Shown here: positions 1-7,501 of the stretch, in pieces
Layout: each line of letters opens with the position of its first letter
Numbering within the stretch: position 1 is the first letter of the stretch
Origin: JANOMH01 sp031422295
Lineage (GTDB): Bacteria; Pseudomonadota; Alphaproteobacteria; Rhodobacterales; Rhodobacteraceae
NCBI GenBank assembly: GCA_031422295.1
Contig: JANOQM010000101.1
Location: 1 to 64,000, forward strand
Length of the DNA: 64,000 nt
Reading direction: 5' to 3'
Made by a program: the position numbers and the translations under genes
The notes under the pieces: generated by a model
The model's database searches: none
What the model saw: only the letters and a program-made list of their open reading frames with translations
Told to the model about the DNA's origin: nothing

Positions 1-205
1 AACAGGATCGACGAACGTCTAAAGGGGTTTTCTTGCTTTGTCTCGGTGAGGTACCACCGTTATCGGTCCACAATGTACAGTTGCCAATAACAACCGTGCT
101 CCGGCAATGGCTTTGGCTGCGTAAGCAGTCCCGGTCGCCGATCTAAGTCCTTAGGCTTAGCAGCTTAAGGCGGGGTCCGCAGGCACCTGGCAACAGAAGC
201 CTGCA
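1..205 (+). ncRNA. ssrA: tmRNA coding piece, cut by the window start
   Basis: This is the messenger-like piece of a permuted, two-piece alphaproteobacterial tmRNA, which rescues stalled ribosomes and tags the nascent protein for proteolysis. The first bases (AACAGGATCGACGAACG) resemble the conserved 5' tRNA-like segment, so only a few bases are missing on the left. A resume frame opens at GCC 83-85 and reads ANNNRAPAMALAA, with TAA at 122-124. A GGTG/CACC hairpin precedes it. After the stop, GCAGG 179-183 pairs with CCTGC 200-204 and probably marks the 3' end. In permuted genes the acceptor piece lies upstream, here outside the window. The tag ending LAA is typical. The exact 3' end is estimated. 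Confidence 0.85.
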
Positions 206-253
206 CTTTCATCCAGTCGGTTGTGGGTACCTGCAAAGCTAGAACGGGCGGAG

Positions 254-266
254 CCTGGCAACAGAA
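254..266 (+). repeat. second copy of the tmRNA 3'-end motif
   Basis: CCTGGCAACAGAA at 254-266 repeats the identical 13 bases at 186-198 in the 3' hairpin of the tmRNA, 68 bases downstream. Similarity continues on both sides (a G-rich stretch before, GCACTTT after). The downstream copy lacks the clean GCAGG/CCTGC stem. It may be a duplicated tmRNA tail or a processing or termination element. Confidence 0.6.
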
Positions 267-310
267 TGCGGCACTTTACTCTTTTCGTCAGCGCGGATGG
301 ATAAACCGCT

Positions 311-340
311 GCCTCCGGCGGGGGTATTTTAGCAACAAAG
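311..340 (+). repeat. intergenic GCCTCCGGCGG repeat, copy 1
   Basis: The core GCCTCCGGCGG is followed by GGGTATTTT and AGCAACAAAG. Two more copies lie at 9701-9730 and, inverted, at 27286-27315. The core contains the palindrome CCTCCGGCGG and is followed by an AT-rich run. Short elements of this type occur between genes in Rhodobacteraceae. This copy ends 54 bases before the DUF1194 gene. Its role is unknown; a transcript hairpin or a protein-binding site are both possible. Confidence 0.7.
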
Positions 341-393
341 AGAACCCAACAGAACCAGTTGCTTTTTTGAACCGCTCTGCTCAGAGTTCAAGG

Positions 394-1044
394 ATGCTGA
401 ACGCCTGCATCCTGACCGTTTGCTTTGGCGTCGCCTCAGCCGCACAGGCCTGCGACACTGCGCTTTTGTTGGCCATCGACGTTTCAAATTCCGTGGACAC
501 CGGCGAATACCGGTTGCAGGTGGATGGGCTGGCCGATGCCCTGCTTGACCCTGAAATTGTTGAAGCGATGGTACGCGGTCAGGTTGCGATTGCGGTGATG
601 CAATGGTCAGGCGTGGACCGGCAGGTTATAACCACACCCTGGCGGCAGGTTTTGAGCGCCGATGACGCGACCGATCTGGCCCTGTCCGCCCGCACCACCT
701 TGCGCCAGATCACATTATCCGACACCGCCCCGGCCCAGGCGATTTACTTCGCTTTGGAGCAATTTGCGGATGCCCCCGACTGCGGCCGCCATGTAATTGA
801 TATTTCAGGCGATGGGACGCCCAATGCCGGATCAGATGCGCAACTGGCCCGCAATCTGGCGCAAAGCAGCGGGGTCACGATAAATGGTATTGCAATTGAA
901 GGGATGGGTCAGGCGATCAGCACCTATTACCGTCGCGCCCTGATCACGTCGGATGGTTTTGTCGTAACCGCACAGGGCCACCGCGATTACCCCGAGGCGA
1001 TCCGCTACAAGATATTGCGCGAACTGGCGCAGGTTATCGGTTAA
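394..1044 (+). CDS. DUF1194 family secreted protein (von Willebrand A-like)
   Basis: A 216-residue protein starting MLNACILTVCFGVASAAQAC, a short signal peptide with a likely cut after AQA. The mature part contains LLLAIDVSNSVD (DxSxS, a MIDAS-like metal site) and later VIDISGDGTPN. Both fit the von Willebrand A-like fold of DUF1194, whose function is unknown. An in-frame extension reaches back to 223 but runs through the intergenic repeat and the tmRNA tail, so the ATG at 394 is preferred. The ribosome site before it is weak (AAGG directly adjacent). It stands alone between the tmRNA and the chromate genes. Confidence 0.82.
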   Translation: MLNACILTVCFGVASAAQACDTALLLAIDVSNSVDTGEYRLQVDGLADALLDPEIVEAMVRGQVAIAVMQWSGVDRQVITTPWRQVLSADDATDLALSARTTLRQITLSDTAPAQAIYFALEQFADAPDCGRHVIDISGDGTPNAGSDAQLARNLAQSSGVTINGIAIEGMGQAISTYYRRALITSDGFVVTAQGHRDYPEAIRYKILRELAQVIG

Positions 1045-1172
1045 GCCCGCCGGACTGCGGGTTGACCGCCCCGGCTCCCTATGCGAAACAAAAGACGTGG
1101 GGATACGCGACCGCCCCGTGAGGCTTTGGCCCAAAGGCTCGCATCTTTGACCTGTATCAGGAGAGATGTGCC

Positions 1173-1973
1173 ATGCGTTCCTATGCTGAAATAGACTGTG
1201 CCCAACTGATGCGCCTGATTGGTACGCCGGAGGCCCCGGTTGTGCTGGATCTGCGCCTGCCCGAGGATCTGGCGGCTGATGCTGTGCTGATCCCAACTTC
1301 TATCTGCATGAGTTCAAAAGATATTCTTGCCGCGGCGGCCGATTGGCGGGGGCGGCATGTTGTTGTGGTCTGCTTGCGGGGCCGCAAAATTTCGCAGGGT
1401 GCGGCTGCGATTCTGCGACTTGAAGGCATCAAAGCCGAGGTCCTGACAGGTGGGACTGAGGCCTGGAGAGGCCTGGGTCTGCCAGTCGTGCCTGCTAAAT
1501 GGGCCGAACCTGCCACCCTTTGGGTCACGCGCCACCGCCCCAAAGTGGACCGCGTTGCCTGCCCTTGGCTGATCCGCCGCTTTGTTGACCCGGCTGCGCG
1601 GTTTCTGTTCGTGCCACCGGGCGATGTTCTGGCAGTGGCCGAAAAGTTTGGCGCGATCCCGTTTGATATCGAAGGCGTATTCTGGACCCATCGTGAACCG
1701 GGATGCACGTTCGACACGATGCTGGCCGAGTTTGGCTTGCAAACCGAGGCGTTGGACCGTCTGGCCACGGTGATCCGGGGTGCGGATACCGATGCCCATG
1801 ATCTGGCGCCGCAGGCCGCTGGGTTGCTGGCCATTTCGGTCGGGCTGTCGCGCGCCTACCGCGATGATTTGGAACAACTGAACGCCGCCATGCCGCTGTA
1901 TGACGCCTTGTATCGCTGGGCCCGGGATGGGTTTGACGAAGGCCATGACTGGCCAGTGGGGCGGTCTAAGTGA
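1173..1973 (+). CDS. chrB: ChrB-type chromate resistance protein with N-terminal rhodanese domain
   Basis: 266 residues in two parts. Residues 1-108 form a rhodanese-like domain with Cys67 in the active-site position (VVVVCLRGRK). From about residue 115 a ChrB C-terminal domain begins with the signature VTRHRPKVDRVACPWLIRR. ChrB proteins act in chromate resistance, as sensor or regulator or by an enzymatic role. This architecture replaces the usual ChrB N-terminal region with a sulfurtransferase-like one. AGGAGA at 1159-1164 is a good ribosome site for the ATG. Its stop overlaps the chrA start by four bases (GTGA), so the two are translationally coupled. Confidence 0.87.
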   Translation: MRSYAEIDCAQLMRLIGTPEAPVVLDLRLPEDLAADAVLIPTSICMSSKDILAAAADWRGRHVVVVCLRGRKISQGAAAILRLEGIKAEVLTGGTEAWRGLGLPVVPAKWAEPATLWVTRHRPKVDRVACPWLIRRFVDPAARFLFVPPGDVLAVAEKFGAIPFDIEGVFWTHREPGCTFDTMLAEFGLQTEALDRLATVIRGADTDAHDLAPQAAGLLAISVGLSRAYRDDLEQLNAAMPLYDALYRWARDGFDEGHDWPVGRSK

Positions 1974-3229
1974 CCTCTTTCAAAGAATTATTCCGGGTCT
2001 TTGGCGCCATTGGCCTGATGTCCTTTGGCGGCCCTGCGGCCCAGGTAGCCCTGATGCACCGGGTTCTGGTCGATGACCGCAAATGGCTGGACGAGGCGCA
2101 GTTTCTGCGTGCGTTGTCTTTTTGCATGCTGCTGCCGGGGCCAGAGGCGATGCAACTGGCCACTTATGCCGGTTGGAAGCAACGCGGACTGATCGGCGGG
2201 CTGATCGCGGGCGGGTTGTTTGTCGGGCCGGGGGCTGTGGTCATTCTGGCGCTTGCGCTGGCCTATGGCGCCTACGGACAGCTTGGTTGGGTGCAGGCGT
2301 TGTTTTTGGGGGTCAAAGCCACTGTCGTCGTAATTGTGATCGAGGCGATCCTGCGGGTGGCTAAACGGGCGCTGAAACGGCGGTCGGATTGGGTGATCGC
2401 AGTGCTGGCCTTTGTGGCACTTTATGTGTTTGCGCTGCCGTTTCCGGCGGTCATCGGGATAGCTGCGATTTATGGCGCGTTCCGGGTGACAACCGCGGCC
2501 CCGGCCAGTGTTCCGGTGGTACTGCCTTGGGCCAGATCGGGGCTGATTGGGGTGATCGGGCTGGTCTTGTGGTCTATCCCCCTGCTATGGGCCTATGGCG
2601 CCGGGCAGACCTTCCTGCTCGATCTTGGTCTGTTCTTTTCCAAACTGGCGGTGGTCACATTCGGCGGTGCCTACGCGGTTTTGTCTTATATGACGCAAAC
2701 CGTGGTGCAAGACTATGGTTGGTTGACGACAGCGCAGATGATGGATGCGCTGGGGCTGGCTGAAACAACGCCGGGGCCTTTGATCCTGGTCACGCAATTC
2801 GTGGGCGTGGTCGCAGGGTTGGAAAAGGGCGGGCTGGGGCTGGGGTTGCTGGGCGGGGCCATGGTCCTGTGGGTGACATTCGTGCCCTGTTTCATCTGGA
2901 TATTCGCGGGGGCCCCGCTGATCGACTGGCTGGCGGGTAAGCCGCGACAGACCGGCGCATTGGCGGCCATCACTGCCGCTGTTGTCGGCGTGATCGCCAA
3001 CCTGACCCTGTGGTTTGCGCTGCATGTCCTGTTCGCACGGCAGGTCGATCTGCAGGCAGGTCCGGTGCATCTGCTGCTGCCTGACCTGACCTCGCTTGAC
3101 CCGGTTGCTACCGGTCTGGCGCTGTTTGCCGGCTGGCTGATTCTTTGGCGGCATTGGTCTTTACTGACCGTCATGGGGCTGTGTGCTGGCCTTAGTCTTG
3201 GGCTGACCTCGGCGTTGGTGGCGGGCTAA
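1970..3229 (+). CDS. chrA: chromate efflux transporter ChrA
   Basis: 419 residues, the usual length of a two-domain CHR transporter, which expels chromate across the inner membrane. The N-terminal half begins with GLMSFGGPAAQVALMHR and the second half repeats it as KLAVVTFGGAYAVLSYM, the paired CHR signatures. Further family motifs are LPGPEAMQLATYAGW and AETTPGPLILVTQFVG. About ten hydrophobic segments are visible. The start is a GTG that overlaps the chrB stop. No internal ATG is better placed, because the first CHR signature follows only about 15 residues later. Confidence 0.93.
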   Translation: MTSFKELFRVFGAIGLMSFGGPAAQVALMHRVLVDDRKWLDEAQFLRALSFCMLLPGPEAMQLATYAGWKQRGLIGGLIAGGLFVGPGAVVILALALAYGAYGQLGWVQALFLGVKATVVVIVIEAILRVAKRALKRRSDWVIAVLAFVALYVFALPFPAVIGIAAIYGAFRVTTAAPASVPVVLPWARSGLIGVIGLVLWSIPLLWAYGAGQTFLLDLGLFFSKLAVVTFGGAYAVLSYMTQTVVQDYGWLTTAQMMDALGLAETTPGPLILVTQFVGVVAGLEKGGLGLGLLGGAMVLWVTFVPCFIWIFAGAPLIDWLAGKPRQTGALAAITAAVVGVIANLTLWFALHVLFARQVDLQAGPVHLLLPDLTSLDPVATGLALFAGWLILWRHWSLLTVMGLCAGLSLGLTSALVAG

Positions 3230-3304
3230 GGTTCGGTATCAGGCCCCCTTCCCTCTGCCCGCAAATCGCTTATGCTGCACCCATACCGCCGGGGAGCCTA
3301 AGCA

Positions 3305-3769
3305 GTGACGCGCACGATTGACTACGGAAATCTGATGCACAGGGCCATGCGCGGTCTGATCCAAGAGGTGTTGCAAGACGTGTCCAAAACCGGCTTGCCC
3401 GGTAAACACCACTTTTTCATCACCTTTGACACGATGCACCCGGATGTCGAAATCGCCGACTGGTTGTCTGACCGCTATCCCGGCGAAATGACCATCGTTT
3501 TGCAGCATTGGTTCGACAAACTTGAAGTTACAGACGAAGGTTTCGCCGTCACCCTGAATTTCGGCGATAACCCCGAACCGCTGTATATTCCCTATGATGC
3601 GATCAAGACTTTTGTCGATCCTTCCGTCGAGTTTGGCCTGCGATTTGAAACACAGGATGAAGTTGAAGACGATGACGACGCCGAAGCACCGATGGATGAA
3701 ATGGCCGAGCCTGCGCCAGCCGCCAAACCCGCCGCGCAGGTCGTCAGTCTGGACAGTTTTCGCAAATAA
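3305..3769 (+). CDS. sspB: alpha-type SspB, ClpXP adaptor for ssrA-tagged proteins
   Basis: 154 residues. SspB binds the N-terminal part of the tmRNA tag and delivers tagged proteins to ClpXP. The folded domain covers residues 1-110 (DYGNLMHRAMRGLIQEVL, HHFFITFDTMHPDVE, MTIVLQHWFD). An acidic linker follows (EVEDDDDAEAP) and then the C-terminal VVSLDSFRK, which matches the ClpX-docking tail of the family. The start is GTG at 3305, and the protein beginning MTRTIDYGNLMH fits family N-termini. The tmRNA gene it serves lies 3 kb upstream. It stands alone, with fumC next on the same strand. Confidence 0.93.
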   Translation: MTRTIDYGNLMHRAMRGLIQEVLQDVSKTGLPGKHHFFITFDTMHPDVEIADWLSDRYPGEMTIVLQHWFDKLEVTDEGFAVTLNFGDNPEPLYIPYDAIKTFVDPSVEFGLRFETQDEVEDDDDAEAPMDEMAEPAPAAKPAAQVVSLDSFRK

Positions 3770-3849
3770 CACTCGTCTGATACTGATGGTTGCGGCCTGG
3801 GATGTGTCACAGTAAACCCGCGTCTAACGGCCATCCGAAGGAACCCCCC

Positions 3850-5241
3850 ATGTCCCAGACCCGCACCGAATCTGACAGTTTCGGCCCGATTGATGTGCCC
3901 GCTGACCGCTATTGGGGGGCCCAGACGCAGCGGTCAGTACTGAATTTTCCGATTGGCTGGGAAAAGCAACCCATAGCCATTGTCCGTGCCTTGGGCATCA
4001 TCAAACTGGCTTGTGCGATTGCGAACAAAGATGCGGGACGGATTGAGGCCGGATTGGCGGATGCGATGATTGCCGCGGCCCAGGAGGTTGTTTCGGGGCA
4101 ACTGGATGGGCATTTTCCGCTGGTTGTCTGGCAAACCGGGTCTGGCACGCAGTCAAACATGAACGCCAATGAGGTGATTTCGAACCGCGCGATTGAAATA
4201 CTGGGTGGCGTGATCGGATCGAAAAAACCGATCCATCCGAATGATCACGTCAATATGGGCCAGTCGTCAAATGACACGTTCCCGACTGCGATGCATGTGG
4301 CCGTGGCCATGACCGCCCGCGATGTGTTGTTGCCGGGGCTGGAAAAACTGCACGCGGCCCTGTCTTTCAAGGCGGCCGAATTCGCCGATATCATCAAGAT
4401 CGGTCGCACCCATACAATGGACGCCACCCCTTTGACTTTGGGGCAGGAATTTTCCGGCTATGTGCATCAGGTTGCCATGGGGATCCGGCGGGTGAAATCC
4501 GCCCTGCCTGCGATCTATGAACTGGCGCAGGGTGGCACCGCCGTCGGCACCGGGCTGAACAGCCCGCGCGGTTGGGGCGAAGAGATTGCAGCGGGAATTG
4601 CTGGCATCACTGGGCTGCCGTTTGTCACGGCGCCGAATAAATTTGAAGCTTTGGCCGCCCATGACGGACTTGTTGAAATGTCCGGCGCGTTAAAAACCGT
4701 CGCCGTGTCGATATACAAAATCGCCTGCGATATCCGCATGCTCGGCTCTGGTCCGCGCTGTGGGTTAGGCGAACTGATGTTGCCCGAAAACGAACCCGGA
4801 TCGTCAATCATGCCCGGCAAGGTCAACCCGACCCAAGTCGAGGCGATCACGCAGGTCTGCGCCCATGTGTTTGGCAATGACGCGGCAGTGGGTTTCGCCG
4901 GGTCACAAGGGCATTTCGAACTGAACGTGATGAAACCGATGATGGCCTATAACGTGTTGCAATCCATGCAGCTTTTGGGTGATGCCAGCGCGGCATTCAC
5001 CGATAACTGCGTCGTTGGCATTCAGGCCGACCGGGTCCGGATTGAGAAACTGATGCGCGAATCGCTGATGCTGGTCACGGCTTTGGCCCCGACGATTGGC
5101 TATGACAGCGCCACAACGGTCGCCAAGACCGCGCATAAGAACGGCACAACTTTGAAAACCGAGGCGATCCGGCTGGGTTTTGTCGATGCCGAAACCTTTG
5201 ACCGTGTGGTGCGCCCTGAACAGATGATTGGCCCAGAATGA
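3850..5241 (+). CDS. fumC: fumarate hydratase, class II
   Basis: 463 residues, standard for the iron-independent class II enzyme that interconverts fumarate and malate in the TCA cycle. Family signatures are HPNDHVNMGQSSNDTFPTAMH near residue 130, GRTHTMDATPLTLGQE, and the fumarase/aspartase signature GSSIMPGKVNPTQVE near residue 317. The ATG at 3850 follows AAGGAACC. A longer frame back to 3790 has no ribosome site and no family match. The stop overlaps the next small gene (ATGA), which starts a three-gene coupled string. Confidence 0.96.
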   Translation: MSQTRTESDSFGPIDVPADRYWGAQTQRSVLNFPIGWEKQPIAIVRALGIIKLACAIANKDAGRIEAGLADAMIAAAQEVVSGQLDGHFPLVVWQTGSGTQSNMNANEVISNRAIEILGGVIGSKKPIHPNDHVNMGQSSNDTFPTAMHVAVAMTARDVLLPGLEKLHAALSFKAAEFADIIKIGRTHTMDATPLTLGQEFSGYVHQVAMGIRRVKSALPAIYELAQGGTAVGTGLNSPRGWGEEIAAGIAGITGLPFVTAPNKFEALAAHDGLVEMSGALKTVAVSIYKIACDIRMLGSGPRCGLGELMLPENEPGSSIMPGKVNPTQVEAITQVCAHVFGNDAAVGFAGSQGHFELNVMKPMMAYNVLQSMQLLGDASAAFTDNCVVGIQADRVRIEKLMRESLMLVTALAPTIGYDSATTVAKTAHKNGTTLKTEAIRLGFVDAETFDRVVRPEQMIGPE

Positions 5242-5420
5242 CCGACCAGACCCCGATCAACCTAAATCAGGTCCGCAAAGACAAAATCCGCGCCGGCGAC
5301 AAGGCCCGCGCCGACGCAAATGCTGTGCGGTTTGGCCGGACCAAGGCGCAAAGGCTGCTTGAGGCGGCACAGGCCGAACAAGCCCGCAAGCGGCTGGATC
5401 AGTCAAAGTTTGACGAATGA
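5238..5420 (+). CDS. DUF4169 family small protein
   Basis: 60 residues, highly charged and predicted helical (VRKDKIRAGDKARADANAVRFGRTKAQRLLEAAQAEQARK). It matches the DUF4169 type found behind fumC in many Rhodobacteraceae. Function is unknown; the basic, alanine-rich helix could contact nucleic acid or protein. It is coupled by ATGA overlaps both to fumC upstream and to the ribbon-helix-helix gene downstream. Confidence 0.8.
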   Translation: MTDQTPINLNQVRKDKIRAGDKARADANAVRFGRTKAQRLLEAAQAEQARKRLDQSKFDE

Positions 5421-5656
5421 GTGGGAACCCGGTTTCAGGCAGGCCGGTCAAACATTCGCTTACCTTGCGCGGGCATCGCACATCGGTGTCACTCGAGCAG
5501 GCATTTTGGGTGGCTTTCCGGGACTTGGCCGCAGCAAAGGGCCTGACGTTAAACGCTTTGGCTGCAGAAATCGACGAAGACAGGGGTGACGTCGGCCTCG
5601 CCTCGGCAATCCGGGTTCATATCCTGCAGGGACTTCAGGCAGATTTGTCTGCGTAA
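5417..5656 (+). CDS. ribbon-helix-helix domain protein
   Basis: 79 residues. The segment VKHSLTLRGHRTSVSLEQAFWVAFRDLAAAKGLTLNALAAEID fits the RHH_4 ribbon-helix-helix fold: a beta strand, then two helices (SVSLEQAFW / LTLNALAAEI). Such proteins are usually DNA-binding dimers. It is the last gene of the fumC string, ATGA-coupled to the DUF4169 gene. Its target is unknown. The last 22 bases overlap a convergent minus-strand frame. Confidence 0.8.
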   Translation: MSGNPVSGRPVKHSLTLRGHRTSVSLEQAFWVAFRDLAAAKGLTLNALAAEIDEDRGDVGLASAIRVHILQGLQADLSA

Positions 5657-5889
5657 AGCGCACTGCGCATCGTCGCCAGATCGTCCTGTTCGCGCAGTTC
5701 GGCACTGCTCAGCGGTTTGGCGACAAAAGGTTTGAACGGGCTGTTTGCCGGGCGAAAGCCGTTTTGCAACGCATGCAACTGCATTTCGACCGGGGCGCTA
5801 AAGCTGACATGCGACTGCATACGGTCCGCCAATTTCACCACCATATGCACTACACGTGTCGTCACCGGACCCAGTTCCACGTTTTCCAT
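5635..5889 (-). CDS. small hypothetical protein
   Basis: 84 residues (MENVELGPVTTRVVHMVVKLADRMQSHVSFSA...). I do not recognise a family. Composition is protein-like: an amphipathic helix (TTRVVHMVVKLADRMQSHV), then a proline-rich middle and an acidic C-terminal helix. The start has only a loose ribosome site (ATAGGTAGCGG). It converges on the ribbon-helix-helix gene and overlaps it by 22 bases. The 256 bases upstream (5890-6145) hold no gene I can support. Confidence 0.4.
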   Translation of the reverse strand: MENVELGPVTTRVVHMVVKLADRMQSHVSFSAPVEMQLHALQNGFRPANSPFKPFVAKPLSSAELREQDDLATMRSALYADKSA

Positions 5890-6145
5890 CCGCCGCTACC
5901 TATTCACTGTTACCCTGCAGTGATTAGCATAACCGAGGCCCGAGTCAGGTCATGATTTGGCCATAAATGACGACGCTGGTCTGGTCTGTTTCAACAATAT
6001 TTCATTATTTCAGATAGTTAGAGCCCAGGCATCAGACCCGTCTACGTCACAATTCGTTAAATCCGGGTTAATGAGCCCAATCGGTTGTTTCCGGGCTGAA
6101 CAAGATCATCGGTGTGGCCGGGTATTGTTGCCACGCCCAAGCGGA

Positions 6146-7501
6146 TTATGGCCGGGCTGTGATTCGCAGCCAGATACCATCCTTGGACCGGACGGTCAGA
6201 TGCGCCACCGGGATAGGTTCGCGCCCGGTGACAGTTTCAAAACGGTACTGCCGTAATAGCAACGCCAGCAGCAACGGCCCTTCGACCATGGCAAAACCGG
6301 CCCCGGTGCAGACGCGCGGACCGCTGGAAAACGGCATATAGGCATCGCGGGCGCAGGCGCGGCCTTGGTCGGTGCCCCACCGGGCCGGATCAAACCCATC
6401 CGGATTGGGCCAAATCCGATCATGTCGGTGCAGATGCCAAGGCGACAACACAACTTGCGCGCCGGGTTTCACCGGGCGACCCCGAAAATCCTCGGGAACC
6501 GTGGTTTGACGGACCATCATCGGCACGGGCGGATACAGGCGCAGCCCCTCGCGGAATATATCACGGATGAGCTTTAACTTGGAGAGCTCTGAAAACGCAT
6601 CATTAAACTGCGCCGCCTCAGCTGCTGCCCGGTCCTGCCATTCCGGATAAAGCGCGAGTAAATACAGCGTCCAAGCCAACGCCGACGCACTGGTTTCATG
6701 CCCTGCCAGAAAGAATATCGCAACCTGATCGACCATTTCGGTCTCATCAAAGCGATCCCCGGTCAGCGGATCGGCGGTGGTCATGATCTTGGTGGCCAGA
6801 TCATCCGGGGCCGTGCCTGCCGCAATTTCGGCCAATCGGCCCGCGACCAGTTGCCGGATCAGTGCCCGGATAACGCGCGCTGTCTTTTTAGTTTCAGCGT
6901 TGAAAAACCGGGGCATCCAGCGGGGGCCTGGGATAAAGGCCGCCAGATTCAGGATAGGCTGGCTGCGCTGATAGGCTTTGAAAGTATGAAAAACCTGTGC
7001 GGCAATCGCGTTTTCAATCGGGATCGAAAACAAAGTGCGAAAGATCACGTCGGCGGCGGCATGGCTGGTTTCGACCTCAACCTCAATCGGTTGGCCAGTG
7101 GCCAACGGTGCCATCCGGTCTACAGCCGCCTGCCCGGCGGCCAACATTGCGGGGAATGTATCACGCAGCCGGCCGCCCTCGAACGCCGGGTCAATGATCC
7201 GGCGCTGGCGTTTCCAGACCGCACCATTGGTCAGAAACACCGAATTACCCAATATCGGGCGTAGACCCGCGCCGATCCGGTCGGATTTGGGGAAATCATC
7301 GGGGCGTTCATCCAACACCCGTTTGATCAGTTTGGGGTCGTTGATCATGTAGCTGCGGAAAAACGGTGTGCGGAATTCAGCCATCCAAGCATGATACAGC
7401 TTGGCCGGTTGCGCCGACAACAGGTCAGCCCGGAACAGCCGCAGATAGCGCCAGAGCGAGACATTTTCGGGCCGCGCGGGCGGTTTAGGCGGCAGGGTCA
7501 T
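6146..7501 (-). CDS. cytochrome P450
   Basis: 451 residues, a full-length P450 monooxygenase. The I-helix oxygen-binding motif is AGHETS (266-271), the K-helix ExxR is EGLR (318-321), and the heme loop is FSSGPRVCTGAGF with the cysteine ligand at 398. There is no fused reductase, so external electron donors are needed. The N-terminal proline-rich segment and the WKRQRRIIDPAF helix C resemble the fatty-acid-hydroxylase-like P450s common in alphaproteobacteria. The start codon overlaps the stop of the upstream hydrolase-like gene (ATGA), so both are likely one operon and one pathway. The substrate is unknown. Confidence 0.93.
   Translation of the reverse strand: MTLPPKPPARPENVSLWRYLRLFRADLLSAQPAKLYHAWMAEFRTPFFRSYMINDPKLIKRVLDERPDDFPKSDRIGAGLRPILGNSVFLTNGAVWKRQRRIIDPAFEGGRLRDTFPAMLAAGQAAVDRMAPLATGQPIEVEVETSHAAADVIFRTLFSIPIENAIAAQVFHTFKAYQRSQPILNLAAFIPGPRWMPRFFNAETKKTARVIRALIRQLVAGRLAEIAAGTAPDDLATKIMTTADPLTGDRFDETEMVDQVAIFFLAGHETSASALAWTLYLLALYPEWQDRAAAEAAQFNDAFSELSKLKLIRDIFREGLRLYPPVPMMVRQTTVPEDFRGRPVKPGAQVVLSPWHLHRHDRIWPNPDGFDPARWGTDQGRACARDAYMPFSSGPRVCTGAGFAMVEGPLLLALLLRQYRFETVTGREPIPVAHLTVRSKDGIWLRITARP

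Noticed and set aside
223..393. Extended N-terminus of the DUF1194 protein
   Set aside because: The extension would translate the tmRNA tail and the intergenic repeat; a signal peptide begins at 394.
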